DNA of 64,000 bases from Alcaligenes faecalis (GTDB lineage: Bacteria; Pseudomonadota; Gammaproteobacteria; Burkholderiales; Burkholderiaceae_B). This document shows, piece by piece, positions 34,884-44,141 of this stretch; the stretch's first letter is position 1; the number at the start of each line of letters is the position of its first letter. Below the pieces are notes generated by a model. That model ran no database searches. It worked only from the letters and a program-made list of their open reading frames with translations, and was not told where the DNA came from. A program made the position numbers and the translations under genes. The stretch covers positions 1,054,001 through 1,118,000 of the forward strand of contig NZ_CP031012.1 in NCBI RefSeq assembly GCF_009497775.1, in the 5' to 3' direction.

Positions 34884-36053
34884 ATGGATCTGTCGAAAAT
34901 TACCTGCACTGAAGATTTCCGCCTGGCGGCCAAACGCCGTGTGCCCAAGATGTTTTATGACTACGCCGACTCCGGCTCCTGGACGCAAGGCACGTATCAT
35001 GCGAACGAGCAGGATTTTCACAAACTGAAATTCAAACAGCGCGTGGCGGTGGATATTGACCATCGCAGTCTGAAGACCAAGCTCCTGGGCCAGGATGTGG
35101 CCATGCCCGTGGCAATTTCCCCCACCGGCCTGACTGGCATGCAGCACGCCGATGGTGAAATGCTGGCAGCCCTGGCTGCGCGGGATTTTGGTATTCCCTT
35201 CACCCTGTCCACCATGAGCGTGTGCTCCTTGGAAGACGTGGCCCAGGCGACCCGCGCGCCATTCTGGTTTCAGCTTTACGTGATGCGTGATCGCAGCTTT
35301 ATTGAAAACCTGATTGCGCGTGCCAAGGCCGCCAATTGTTCGGCCCTGGTGCTGACCCTGGACTTGCAGGTCTTGGGCCAGCGTCACAAGGACATCAAGA
35401 ATGGCCTGACCACACCTCCACGCCTGACCATCCCCAATATGCTGAATCTGGCGACCAAGCCTTACTGGTGCCGCAATATGCTGCGCACGCACCGTCGCAG
35501 CTTTGGCAATATCGTTGGTCACGCCAAGGGGGTGTCGGATCTGCGCTCCTTGTCGACCTGGACTGCCGAGCAGTTCGACCCGACCCTGAACTGGAAAGAC
35601 ATTGAGTGGATCAAGAATGCCTGGGGCGGCAAGCTGATTGTGAAAGGCATTATGGATGCGGACGATGCACGTTACGCCGTGGATAGCGGTGCCGATGCCC
35701 TGATCGTGTCCAACCACGGTGGCCGTCAGCTGGATGGGGCGCCATCCTCAATTTCCTGCCTGCCTGCCATCAGCAAGGCGGTGGGCGACAAGATTGAAGT
35801 GCTGATGGATGGTGGTATTCGCAGCGGTCAGGATGTGCTGCGCGCCCGAGCCTTGGGCGCTCAAGGTGCCATGATTGGCCGTGCTTTCCTGTATGCCCTG
35901 GGTGCTGCAGGCCAGGCCGGTGTGGCTCGTTTGCTGAAACTGATGGCGAATGAGCTGGACGTGTCCATGGCGTTCTGCGGTCGTACCGATATCAATCAGG
36001 TAGACCGCTCCATCTTGCTCAATCCCGATATTTTCGATCGTCCCGGTTACTGA
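34884..36053 (+). CDS. FMN-dependent alpha-hydroxyacid dehydrogenase (L-lactate dehydrogenase type)
   Basis: A 389-residue member of the FMN alpha-hydroxyacid oxidase family, which includes LldD. Motifs are the N-terminal PKMFYDYADSGSWTQ (about residues 21-35), the flavin site PTGLTGMQHADGE near 83 and the catalytic histidine/arginine segment SNHGGRQLDGAPSS (about 273-286). IRSGQDVLRARALGAQG and the following helix bind the FMN phosphate. It probably oxidises L-lactate or a related hydroxyacid and passes electrons to the respiratory chain. The ATG at 34884 starts the conserved region. The 3' end overlaps the convergent yqjG stop by 7 nt. Confidence 0.85.
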   Translation: MDLSKITCTEDFRLAAKRRVPKMFYDYADSGSWTQGTYHANEQDFHKLKFKQRVAVDIDHRSLKTKLLGQDVAMPVAISPTGLTGMQHADGEMLAALAARDFGIPFTLSTMSVCSLEDVAQATRAPFWFQLYVMRDRSFIENLIARAKAANCSALVLTLDLQVLGQRHKDIKNGLTTPPRLTIPNMLNLATKPYWCRNMLRTHRRSFGNIVGHAKGVSDLRSLSTWTAEQFDPTLNWKDIEWIKNAWGGKLIVKGIMDADDARYAVDSGADALIVSNHGGRQLDGAPSSISCLPAISKAVGDKIEVLMDGGIRSGQDVLRARALGAQGAMIGRAFLYALGAAGQAGVARLLKLMANELDVSMAFCGRTDINQVDRSILLNPDIFDRPGY

Positions 36054-37060
36054 AGACCGATATGCAAGGGCCCTGGCTGGACGGGTAAATGACCTCGTCC
36101 GTGGGGCCCGTTCAGATCCAGCATCGGGCCAGCCGGCACAATGCCTGTCGGGTTCAACTGACGGTGGCTGCTGTAGTAGTGGATCTTGATGTGGTCCAGG
36201 CTGACGGTGCTGGCTACGCCGGGCATTTGGTACAGCTCCAGCATGTAGTTCCACAGATTCGGATAATCAATCAGACGGCGCAGATTGCATTTGAAGTGGC
36301 CGACATAGACCGGATCAAAACGAATCAGAGTGGTGAACAAGCGCCAGTCGGCTTCGGTCAGTTGCGTGCCAGTCAGGTAGCGTTGCTGGCTCAGGCGGGC
36401 TTCCAGTCCTTCCAGACTGTCGAACAGAGCATGAACCGCCGTATCGTAAGCGGCCTGTGAGCGGGCAAAACCTGCCTTGTAGACCCCGTTATTGACGGTG
36501 TCATATACATGGGCATTGATCTGGTCGATTTCCCCCAGCAGCTCGGCAGGTGCCATATCCAGACTGCGCGCGCCCAAAGTATCAAAGGCGCTATTGAAAA
36601 TGCGCATGATCTCGGACGACTCGTTATTGATAATCGTGCCGCGCTGCTTGTCCCACAGCACGGGTACGGTAATGCGCCCTGTGAATTGCGGGTCCGCCTT
36701 GGCGTAGAGCTGATGCAGGAATTGAGCATCCATGACCGGGTCCGGCACCACGCCGTCCGCCGGCTCAAAGGTCCAGCCCTGATCGCCCATGATGGGGTTC
36801 ACCACCGAGACCGAAATCAGTTTTTGAAGCCCCTTTAATTCGCGCATGATAAGTGTGCGATGCGCCCAGGGGCAGGCCAGCGAGACATACAGATGATAGC
36901 GATTGGCCTGGGCAGGCTGCGCTGCCTGGCCGTCCGGGCCGGGGCCGCCATCGGCGGTAATCCAGTCCCGGAAGGCAGACTGGGCACGTTGAAATGTATC
37001 GGACTGAGTGCTGCTGACAGGCTCTTTGCTATGCCATTGTCCATCTATCATCATGCCCAT
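36047..37060 (-). CDS. yqjG: Glutathionyl-hydroquinone reductase (YqjG/ECM4 type)
   Basis: A 337-residue Xi-class glutathione transferase. The catalytic cysteine sits in SLACPWAHRTLIMRELKGL (about residues 56-74), the hallmark of enzymes that reduce glutathionyl-hydroquinones back to hydroquinone. The C-terminal helical domain includes TEADWRLFTTLIRFDPVYVG (about 231-250). It is encoded just downstream of wrbA (14-bp gap) on the same strand. Both proteins act on quinones, which supports a quinone-detoxification operon. Confidence 0.92.
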   Translation of the reverse strand: MGMMIDGQWHSKEPVSSTQSDTFQRAQSAFRDWITADGGPGPDGQAAQPAQANRYHLYVSLACPWAHRTLIMRELKGLQKLISVSVVNPIMGDQGWTFEPADGVVPDPVMDAQFLHQLYAKADPQFTGRITVPVLWDKQRGTIINNESSEIMRIFNSAFDTLGARSLDMAPAELLGEIDQINAHVYDTVNNGVYKAGFARSQAAYDTAVHALFDSLEGLEARLSQQRYLTGTQLTEADWRLFTTLIRFDPVYVGHFKCNLRRLIDYPNLWNYMLELYQMPGVASTVSLDHIKIHYYSSHRQLNPTGIVPAGPMLDLNGPHGRGHLPVQPGPLHIGLQ

Positions 37061-37074
37061 CTGTGTACTCCGTT

Positions 37075-37674
37075 TTAGCCTTTCAGCTTGATTGCAATTT
37101 CAGCGATATGACGGCCCTGGTAGCGCGCGCCGTCCAGCTCGTTCTGGCTGGGCTGACGCGAACCGTCGCCGCCGGCAATGGTGGATGCGCCGTAGGGGCT
37201 GCCGCCAGTGACTTCGTTCAGCAGGGTCTGGCCCGCAAAACTGTAGGGCAGGCCCACCACGATCATGCCAAAGTGCATCAGGTTATGAATAATGGACAGC
37301 AGCGTCAGCTCCTGCCCGCCGTGTTGGGTGGCGGTAGAGGTAAAGGCACCGCCTACCTTGCCATTGAGTGCGCCACGCGCCCACAGACCACCGGCCTGAT
37401 CCAGAAAACTGGCCATTTGCGAGCTGATGCGCCCGAAACGGGTGCCGGTGCCGACAATAATGGCGTCGTAGTTTTCCAGGTCGCCAATAGTGGCCACCGG
37501 GGCGGCTTGATCCAGCTTGAAATTCGCTTTCTGGGCCACGGCTTCCGGGACCAGTTCGGGGACACGCTTGATGTCCACCGTCGCGCCAGCGCTTTGCGCA
37601 CCTTCGGCAACCGCTTGGGCCATTTTTTCTACGTGGCCATAGGCGGAGTAATAGAGAACCAGGACTTTTGCCAT
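37075..37674 (-). CDS. wrbA: NAD(P)H:quinone oxidoreductase WrbA
   Basis: A 199-residue flavodoxin-fold enzyme that reduces quinones by two electrons. The start [20 protein letters not shown] is the WrbA flavin-phosphate loop. [14 protein letters not shown] sequence (here [20 protein letters not shown], about 78-97) and SPYGAST near 160 complete the FMN site. It is probably cotranscribed with the hydroquinone reductase downstream. Confidence 0.95.
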   Translation of the reverse strand: MAKVLVLYYSAYGHVEKMAQAVAEGAQSAGATVDIKRVPELVPEAVAQKANFKLDQAAPVATIGDLENYDAIIVGTGTRFGRISSQMASFLDQAGGLWARGALNGKVGGAFTSTATQHGGQELTLLSIIHNLMHFGMIVVGLPYSFAGQTLLNEVTGGSPYGASTIAGGDGSRQPSQNELDGARYQGRHIAEIAIKLKG

Positions 37675-37853
37675 TTGAACTTCTCCAGAAAAGCGATCAA
37701 CAAGGAATCGGGCGGGGCAGCGGCCCCAGGACCATGCCGGGGCGCAGCTGCTATGACGATGATAGTCGTGCCAGGCCCGCTATGCCAAACCCTTGGACGG
37801 ATTGTTTTGTGTCAGAGTCTGTCTTGCAAAGCGGGCGGGAGTGTCGGGCGGAA

Positions 37854-38261
37854 TCAGCCCGGCAACAGGGCGTAGGTGGTGGTGGCGTGGGCTGCCAGTC
37901 GACCTTGCTCGTCCAGCAGCTTGATGTCGCCAAAGACCATGCTTTTGCCACGTTTCAGCACCTGGGCGTGCACCAGCACATCTCCCTGGCTGACCGGACG
38001 TACAAAGCTGGTGTTCAGCGAAACCGTAGTCATGGGGCGAAATTCCCCCAGGCTTTGGCTGACGGCCAGCACCATGGCGGTATCGGCGGCCGCCATATAC
38101 ACCTGACCGCAGACCACTCCGGCCACGTGTGTCAATTGATCCGAAAAAGGCAGGCGCAAAACCACGCCGTCTTCGTTCAGATTTTCTACACGCAGCTTCA
38201 ACGCTTGGACCCAGGGGGCGAACAGCGTGTCCAGCAAGTGTTGGCTTTGTTCGTGAGTCAT
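37854..38261 (-). CDS. PaaI-type hotdog-fold thioesterase
   Basis: A 135-residue acyl-CoA thioesterase of the PaaI/4HBT group. The central helix motif ...THVAGVVCGQVYMAAADTAMV (shown in part) and the strand MTTVSLNTSFVRPVSQGDV (about 75-93) are typical. The CoA ester it hydrolyses cannot be predicted. It lies 6 nt downstream of the I78-type lipoprotein gene, so the two probably share a transcript. Confidence 0.82.
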   Translation of the reverse strand: MTHEQSQHLLDTLFAPWVQALKLRVENLNEDGVVLRLPFSDQLTHVAGVVCGQVYMAAADTAMVLAVSQSLGEFRPMTTVSLNTSFVRPVSQGDVLVHAQVLKRGKSMVFGDIKLLDEQGRLAAHATTTYALLPG

Positions 38262-38267
38262 CAGGGA

Positions 38268-38582
38268 TCAGCCGCAGTAAACAGAGGTAATTTTGTTTTG
38301 TTCGTCCACGCGAATGCTCAAACGGGTGGGGTCGTAGTCGGTGGTGTACATGCGGTCTGGAGCCAGGACGCGAGCTTTGGCTGCACCGGCCTGCTTGACC
38401 AGACGCTCAACCTGGCTTTGGCTGGCGGTTTGACCGGCTGGATTCAAGGCGTCCGCATTGCACAGACCGCCAGAGGAGTCGCTGAACGAAGAAGTCGAAC
38501 CTGTTTGCGCGCTATTACCCGTGGCCGTGCAAGCAGCGAGCAAAACGGCGGGAAGTACGCTAAGTAGTACGGAGAGTCGCAT
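38268..38582 (-). CDS. I78-family peptidase-inhibitor-like lipoprotein
   Basis: A 104-residue protein with a lipoprotein signal (VLPAVLLAACTATG, lipid cysteine at residue 18). After a Ser/Thr-rich spacer comes an I78/potato-inhibitor-like domain (about 40-104). Its hallmark residues are CNADALNPAGQTAS, AKARVLAPDRMYTTDYDPTR and the final SVYCG, where two cysteines can pair. Members are anchored in the envelope and may inhibit serine proteases. Inhibition has been shown for few members, so the role is inferred. Confidence 0.8.
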   Translation of the reverse strand: MRLSVLLSVLPAVLLAACTATGNSAQTGSTSSFSDSSGGLCNADALNPAGQTASQSQVERLVKQAGAAKARVLAPDRMYTTDYDPTRLSIRVDEQNKITSVYCG

Positions 38583-38640
38583 GGGAAATCCTTAAAAACA
38601 GCTGGGAAGCATTCAGCTTGAAGGATTAATAATACCTGTT

Positions 38641-39258
38641 CTAGGCGGGGCGTTTAAGGCCTTTGGCACTGCGTTTTATGGTGGTTTTGCCCGGCTTGAC
38701 CGATACCTCGGGATGCTGGGCAATCGAGTAGCGCAAGGGGGCCTGAGCCCAGACGCCCGCATAGTCCACACCGATACGCGGGCCGATCAGGATTTGCTCT
38801 GGCGGCAGGGCGGGGGCGTCCAGCAGATGCAAGCTTGGGCCGCAGGCATCCGCGCCGTTATAGCCTTTGTCGATACCCAGCCCTTTGCACAGACGGCCGG
38901 GGCCAGACAGGGAGGGGCCACCTTCGGGCGAGGTCCATTGCGCTGCCCGCAGCAAGACTGCCGTGCCATCGCCTTCCACACCGCTGACGATATTCATGCA
39001 GTGGTGCAGGCCGTAGATCAAATACACATAGGCGTAGCCTGCCGGACCAAACATCAGCCGCGTGCGTTCGGTAATGCCGCGTCGGCTGTGGGCGGCCTGA
39101 TCCTGAGGGCCCAGGTAGGCCTCGGTTTCCACAATGGTGGCGCAGCGCTCCCCGCGTTCGTCATTCAAAACCAGGGTTTTGCCCAGCAATTCAAGGGCAA
39201 CGTAACGCGGATCGCGGGCAAAGAACGCTCGTGGCAGGTACAGCGCGGGCTCAGTCAT
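38641..39258 (-). CDS. mpg: DNA-3-methyladenine glycosylase (Mpg/AAG family)
   Basis: A 205-residue alkylpurine glycosylase of the mammalian-type AAG family, unrelated to the AlkA type encoded at 12379. Motifs are CATIVETEAYLGPQDQAAHS (the glutamate in VETEAY is catalytic), GPAGYAYVYLIYGLHHCMNI (about 71-90) and GPGRLCKGLGI (about 119-129). Having two unrelated methyladenine glycosylases in one window is notable but normal for Burkholderiales. Its start overlaps the deaminase stop by 8 nt. Confidence 0.93.
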   Translation of the reverse strand: MTEPALYLPRAFFARDPRYVALELLGKTLVLNDERGERCATIVETEAYLGPQDQAAHSRRGITERTRLMFGPAGYAYVYLIYGLHHCMNIVSGVEGDGTAVLLRAAQWTSPEGGPSLSGPGRLCKGLGIDKGYNGADACGPSLHLLDAPALPPEQILIGPRIGVDYAGVWAQAPLRYSIAQHPEVSVKPGKTTIKRSAKGLKRPA

Positions 39259-40288
39259 TTCCGGGAATCTGCTCCAGCTTGTTCAACCAGGCCTGTTTTT
39301 GCTCTTTGGGTAAAAAGGAGGAGCGCAAGCTGTTGGCTGCCAGAGTGCGTAAATCCGCTTCCTCCAGATGCAGGGCCTGGGCAGTTTGCATATAGTTGTC
39401 CAGCAGATAGCCGCCAAAATAGGCCGGGTCGTCCGAGTTCACGCAGACATTCAGGCCGCGATCCAGCAAATGCTTTAGATTGTGCTGGTGCAGGTTGTCA
39501 AAAACTTTCAGCTTGATGTTGGACAGGGGGCAGACCGTCAAGGAAATGGCGTGGTCGGCCAAATATTGCATCAGGGCCGGATCGTCCTGGCTGCGCACGC
39601 CATGGTCGATGCGCTCCACTTTCAACAGTTGCAGGGCATCGCGCACATAGCTGGCCGGGCCTTCTTCACCCGCGTGGGCAACCAACCGGAAATCCAGCTC
39701 CCGGCAACGGGCATAGACCTTCTCGAACTTGGCGGGCGGATTGCCCTTTTCCGAGGAATCCAGGCCAATTGCAATCCACAGGTCGGAATACTGATTGCGC
39801 AAGGGCAGGGCGGCTTCCAGGGTGGCAAATGCGTCGGCTTCGCTCAGGTGACGCAGGAAGCTCAGGATCAGATAGCTGCTGATCCCAAGCTCGGACTTGG
39901 CCTGGCGGGCGGCACGGGCAATCCCGGCAAACACGGTTTCCATGGCAATCCCGCGTGCCGTGTGCGTTTGCGGGTCAAACATGATTTCCGTGTGGACAAT
40001 GCCATCGGCCTGGGCGCGCAGAAAGTAGGCCCAGGTCATGTCAAAGAAATCCTGCTCGGTGATCAGGACTCCAGCCCCGGCGTAGTACAGGTCCAGAAAG
40101 GACTGCAAATCGGTGAACTGATAGGCGGCGTGCAGGCTGGCCTGATCGGGATAGGGCAGCGTAATGTGATTACGCTGGGCCAGTTTGAAGATCAAGTCCG
40201 GCTCCAGCGTGCCTTCAATATGAAGGTGCAGTTCAGCCTTGGGCAGTTGGCGGGTAAATTCGCGTAAGGAAAAAGCGGAATCAGACAC
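39251..40288 (-). CDS. Adenine deaminase-type member of the adenosine deaminase family
   Basis: A 345-residue zinc hydrolase of purine salvage. Metal and catalytic residues appear in LPKAELHLHIEGTLEP (His pair), AHAGEE (about 213-218), ERIDHGVR (about 236-243) and VNSDDPAYFGG (about 290-300). The motif IEGTLEP and the segment GLDSSEKGNPPAKF resemble bacterial and fungal adenine deaminases more than classical adenosine deaminases, so adenine may be the true substrate. It lies in a minus-strand run with the DUF423 gene upstream and mpg downstream. Confidence 0.85.
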   Translation of the reverse strand: MSDSAFSLREFTRQLPKAELHLHIEGTLEPDLIFKLAQRNHITLPYPDQASLHAAYQFTDLQSFLDLYYAGAGVLITEQDFFDMTWAYFLRAQADGIVHTEIMFDPQTHTARGIAMETVFAGIARAARQAKSELGISSYLILSFLRHLSEADAFATLEAALPLRNQYSDLWIAIGLDSSEKGNPPAKFEKVYARCRELDFRLVAHAGEEGPASYVRDALQLLKVERIDHGVRSQDDPALMQYLADHAISLTVCPLSNIKLKVFDNLHQHNLKHLLDRGLNVCVNSDDPAYFGGYLLDNYMQTAQALHLEEADLRTLAANSLRSSFLPKEQKQAWLNKLEQIPGND

Positions 40289-40345
40289 GGGGCGCTCCTG
40301 GTAGGCAGAATATGCGCCCCATTATACGAAGGCAAAGGCTCGGGG

Positions 40346-40726
40346 TCAGGCGGCCTTGCCACGCAAGGCGGCAATCGCCAGAAAGAGCCAGGCCAGAATC
40401 ATGGCCACTCCGCCAATAGGGGTAATTGCGCCCAGCCATTTCACGCCGCTAAGCACCAGAATGTACAGGCTGCCGCTGAAAATCAGCACGCCAGCCAGCA
40501 TCAGAATCGCGCTGCGGGACTGCCAGGCTGCATTCAGTTGGGGGCCCAAAGCGGCGATCAGCAGCAGGCCAAGACCATGCAGCAATTGATACAGCACGGC
40601 GGTGTGCCAGGTCGCTAATGCCGAAGCATCAACCATGGCGCGCAGTGCGTGAGCACCAAAAGCGCCCAGACCTACGCCCAAGGCCATAATCAGTGTGCCC
40701 AGGCACAGGATGGATCGTGATTTCAT
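40346..40726 (-). CDS. DUF423 membrane protein (YgdD type)
   Basis: A 126-residue protein with four membrane helices (about residues 7-27, 42-62, 70-90, 98-120) and the DUF423 signature ALGVGLGAFGAHALR (about 15-29). Its function is unknown; it is widespread in proteobacteria. Its start is divergent from corA. The gene lies 57 bp upstream of the deaminase gene, so cotranscription is possible. Confidence 0.85.
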   Translation of the reverse strand: MKSRSILCLGTLIMALGVGLGAFGAHALRAMVDASALATWHTAVLYQLLHGLGLLLIAALGPQLNAAWQSRSAILMLAGVLIFSGSLYILVLSGVKWLGAITPIGGVAMILAWLFLAIAALRGKAA

Positions 40727-40818
40727 GTCTTTCCTTGCAAGTCGCCGCAGTCGCAGCGCGGAGGGAGGCCAGTGCTATTATCGAACAAAAAAATTGGCTT
40801 TGTCTGCAAGGAGACAGC

Positions 40819-41823
40819 ATGCAAGAAATAGCTCCGGTCGCCCCTGATGCACAAGACGTTGTGGTGGCCGCGTATCGCTATCAGTCTGGCCAGCCTGCAC
40901 AGGCTTTGGATATTCACCACCTGCCTGCACACGACCCCTTGAAGGACGGCTTTATCTGGATTGGTTTGAAAGACCCCAGCGAAGCAACTTTGCGCGAAGT
41001 GGGGGCGCAGCTGGGCCTGCCCGACAATGCGGTTGAAGAATTGATTGCTCCCCATCGCCGTCCCAAATTGCTGGAATTCAGCAATTGTCTGATTGTGGTG
41101 GTGGTGACTCTGGGCCTGAAAGACCTGCGCCCGCTTTTTGGCACCACACAGATTCTGATTGCCCATGGTTTGTTGCTGACAGTACGGCGCGGTTCCAACA
41201 GCAGCTATCTGGAGTTGCGCTCCCGTCTGGAAAGCACCCCGGCCTTGCTGGAACGGGGCAGTGATTTTGTGGCCTCGGAATTGCTGGATCTGATTGTGGA
41301 CCAGTACCAGACTTGTCTGGAGCAAACCGAAAAGGCGGTAGAAGCCATTGAACAGCAATTCTTGATTCGGGGCTTCAAGGAAAACGATGTACGGCGTATT
41401 TATCGTTTACGACGCGATTTGCTGCGTGTGTATAACGCGGTGACGCCTTTGGCGGAGCTAAGCCGACGTTTGTCGCGCATCGAGCTGGCGTATGTGGATG
41501 CAGAAAGCCGGGCGTATTTTGGCGAAGTGTCAGACCGCATTGCCCGCACGTCCGAATTCATTAACAGCCTGCGGCAAGCCTTGGCCTTCGCCTTTGAAGG
41601 CGGCTTGATGATAGGCCAGATGCAGCAGACGGATACCACCCGCAAGCTGGCGGCCTGGGCGGCCATTCTGGCTGTGCCGACCGCGGTGGCGGGGATTTAC
41701 GGCATGAACTTCAAATTCATGCCCGAGCTGGAATGGACGCTGGGCTACCCGCTGGCCTTGGGCCTGATGGGTAGCGTTTGCGGATTTTTGTACTGGAAAT
41801 TCAAAAAGGCCAAATGGCTCTAG
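40819..41823 (+). CDS. corA: CorA-family Mg2+/Co2+ channel
   Basis: A 334-residue pentameric channel subunit. The large N-terminal cytoplasmic domain (about 1-260) includes the long stalk helix with KENDVRRIYRLRRDLLRVYN. Two C-terminal membrane helices follow, with the diagnostic pore motif YGMN (about 293-296) followed by the acidic loop FKFMPELEW. It imports divalent cations. The ATG at 40819 follows a clear AAGGAGA site. An upstream in-frame extension lacks conservation and is not used. Confidence 0.93.
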   Translation: MQEIAPVAPDAQDVVVAAYRYQSGQPAQALDIHHLPAHDPLKDGFIWIGLKDPSEATLREVGAQLGLPDNAVEELIAPHRRPKLLEFSNCLIVVVVTLGLKDLRPLFGTTQILIAHGLLLTVRRGSNSSYLELRSRLESTPALLERGSDFVASELLDLIVDQYQTCLEQTEKAVEAIEQQFLIRGFKENDVRRIYRLRRDLLRVYNAVTPLAELSRRLSRIELAYVDAESRAYFGEVSDRIARTSEFINSLRQALAFAFEGGLMIGQMQQTDTTRKLAAWAAILAVPTAVAGIYGMNFKFMPELEWTLGYPLALGLMGSVCGFLYWKFKKAKWL

Positions 41824-41864
41824 CCTGAATTAAACAGAGCCAAGGTCGGTATCAAGGAGGCGAG

Positions 41865-43466
41865 ATGGGTCTGGAACAGCAGTTACAGAATCAGGTGCCG
41901 GATTTGATGGATGATGATCTGTTTGGCGAGGATCCGGCTTTACAACATTGGCAACGCAAACTGGCCTCTGACGAGGCCCGGCAAAGTCTGGCGGACTACG
42001 GCAAGAAACTGGGCTCTGCCCATTGGCGCGAGCAAGGCGCCTTGGCCAATCGCCAGCCGCCGCAATGGCGAGGCTGGTCTGCCCAGGGGCAGCGAGTCGA
42101 TCAGGTGGACTTTCATCCCTCCTGGCATTGTTTGATGAATCTGGGCATGGAACAGGGCCTGCATATCTGGCCCCATCAGCCCCAGCCCGGCCAGCATTTG
42201 CAGCGGGCCATGGGTTTTTACCTGCACGGCCAGATCGAGGCAGGCACCTTGTGCCCCTTGACCATGACACGCGCCGCTGCACCCTTATTACAGACTGAGC
42301 CGTTTCAGGAATGGGCCGCCAAACTGGACATCAATCAGTACGATTCTTCCAATCAGTTGATGGCAGAAAAACGCAGTGTGCTGCTGGGTATGGGCATGAC
42401 GGAAATGCAGGGCGGATCGGATCTGCGCGGCTGCACTACCGAAGCCCATCCCGAGGCCCAGGCTTTCCGTCTTTACGGGCACAAATGGTTTTTCTCTGTG
42501 CCGCAGGCGGATGGGCATCTGGTACTGGCGCGCGAGCACGAGCAGTTTTCCTGTTTCTTGATGCCGCGCTATACCGAATACGGTTTGAATCGCCGTTATA
42601 TACGCAGGCTGAAAGATAAATTGGGTAACCGTTCCAACGCCAGTGCTGAAATTGATTTTGACGGTGCGCTGGCCTGGCGAGTGGGCCAAGCCGGTCGTGG
42701 TATTGCTTTGCTGGCCGGAATGGCCGCCCGTACTCGTATTGATTGCGTGCTGGGCAGCGCCGCCCTGATGCGACAAGCCTTGGTGCAGTCCCTGCATTAC
42801 TGTCAGCACCGACGCTGCTTTGGCAAACAATTGATCGAGCAGCCTTTGATGCAGGCGGTACTGCTGGATATGAGCCTGGAAAGCGAAGCCGCCACCCATC
42901 TGGCCCTGTTCCTGGTGGACTTGCAGGAACGGGCCGATGATCCTGTGGCGCAGGCGGTGCTACGCGTGCTGGCCCCGGCTGCCAAGTTCTGGGTATGCCG
43001 TCGGGCTATCGCCCTGTGTGCCGAAGCCATGGAAACCTGGGGCGGCAACGGTTATATCGAGGATGGTCCCATGCCGCGTTTGCTGCGCGAAGCCCCCGTC
43101 AATTCGATTTGGGAAGGTTCCGGCAATGTGATGTGCCTGGATGTGCAGCGCGCCTTGAGTCAGGAAGGCGTATTGGAAGCCTTGCAGGCAGACTTGCGTG
43201 CCCGTACTGGGGATGATGCGGAACTGGGGCAGGCAGCGCAGGATTTGTTGAACACAGTCTCCCAGGCCGGAGGCCGTGTCTGGACACAGAAACTGGCTCT
43301 TCTGTACCAAGCCTGTCTGATGCGCCAGGTGGCTCCCGATGCCGTCGCGGATCTGTTTGCGACCCATCGTCTGCAAGAAGGCCCCGCTGCCGTATTCGGG
43401 CTGGAAGGCGTGGAGCAGGCTTCCTGGTATTTGCATCGCATCTGGCCTCGCCTGCAGGCGTCTTGA
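41865..43466 (+). CDS. AidB-like acyl-CoA dehydrogenase
   Basis: A 533-residue protein of the acyl-CoA dehydrogenase superfamily with the extra C-terminal domain of the AidB branch. Flavin motifs are LGMGMTEMQGGSDLRG (about residues 170-185) and CAEAMETWGGNGYIEDGP (about 385-402), followed by LREAPVNSIWEGSGNV. E. coli AidB binds DNA and is induced by alkylation. Here the gene is not next to the alkylation-repair genes, and catalysis of a branched-chain acyl-CoA is equally possible. A GGAGG site precedes the ATG. Confidence 0.85.
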   Translation: MGLEQQLQNQVPDLMDDDLFGEDPALQHWQRKLASDEARQSLADYGKKLGSAHWREQGALANRQPPQWRGWSAQGQRVDQVDFHPSWHCLMNLGMEQGLHIWPHQPQPGQHLQRAMGFYLHGQIEAGTLCPLTMTRAAAPLLQTEPFQEWAAKLDINQYDSSNQLMAEKRSVLLGMGMTEMQGGSDLRGCTTEAHPEAQAFRLYGHKWFFSVPQADGHLVLAREHEQFSCFLMPRYTEYGLNRRYIRRLKDKLGNRSNASAEIDFDGALAWRVGQAGRGIALLAGMAARTRIDCVLGSAALMRQALVQSLHYCQHRRCFGKQLIEQPLMQAVLLDMSLESEAATHLALFLVDLQERADDPVAQAVLRVLAPAAKFWVCRRAIALCAEAMETWGGNGYIEDGPMPRLLREAPVNSIWEGSGNVMCLDVQRALSQEGVLEALQADLRARTGDDAELGQAAQDLLNTVSQAGGRVWTQKLALLYQACLMRQVAPDAVADLFATHRLQEGPAAVFGLEGVEQASWYLHRIWPRLQAS

Positions 43467-43568
43467 TGCAGGCCTGCCTACTAGGGACATTGCTCTGGAC
43501 AGGCGGTGCGCAGTATCTATAATTTGTTAGCCTAGTTTCTGCTACCCGCCTGGAGTGTTGTCCGTATC

Positions 43569-44141
43569 ATGACTGTGTTTTCCCTGTCCGGCTTTTCTTC
43601 TTTGACGCGGCGCACAGCCGTTTGTGCTGGTTTGACGGCTGTGATGGCTGTCTGGGCCTTGCCTGTTCAGGCTCAAGACTTCGAGCTGACCGGGCGCGTG
43701 GTGCGGGTGGCCGACGGCGATACGCTGACGATTCTGCCCAGCAGTAACAAGCAGGTGCGTGTGCGTCTGGCCAGTATTGATGCCCCTGAAACCACCAAAG
43801 ACAGCCGTCGCCCTGGCCAGCCCTTTGCAGTGGCCTCGCGGCGCTACTTGTCGGATTTGGTGTCCGGCAAACACTTGACCCTGTCTTGCTATGAAAGCGA
43901 CCGCCACGGTCGCGCGGTATGCGATGTGCCACTGGAAGATGGCGAAACCGCCAATCAGAAACTGGTACGGGCCGGAATGGCCATGGCCAATCGTGAAAAA
44001 CGTGGCCGTTTCCTGCGCGACCCGCGTATTGATCAGCTGGAACGCGAAGCCAAAGAATCCGGTGTAGGCATCTGGTCCGAACCCAATCCTGTCCCGCCAT
44101 GGAAATGGCGTTATGACTGCTGGCAGCAAGGGCAATGCTAA
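43569..44141 (+). CDS. Exported staphylococcal-nuclease-like (SNase) protein
   Basis: A 190-residue thermonuclease-family protein. A signal peptide ends near VQAQD (residue 37). The SNase fold then shows VRVADGDTL (calcium-binding aspartate), VRVRLASIDAPET (catalytic Arg and Glu) and ESDRHGRAVC (second catalytic Arg). A disulphide is possible between the two C-terminal cysteines in YDCWQQGQC. It would degrade nucleic acid outside the cytoplasm. The final bases overlap the start of the following ABC lipoprotein gene by 7 nt. Confidence 0.9.
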   Translation: MTVFSLSGFSSLTRRTAVCAGLTAVMAVWALPVQAQDFELTGRVVRVADGDTLTILPSSNKQVRVRLASIDAPETTKDSRRPGQPFAVASRRYLSDLVSGKHLTLSCYESDRHGRAVCDVPLEDGETANQKLVRAGMAMANREKRGRFLRDPRIDQLEREAKESGVGIWSEPNPVPPWKWRYDCWQQGQC

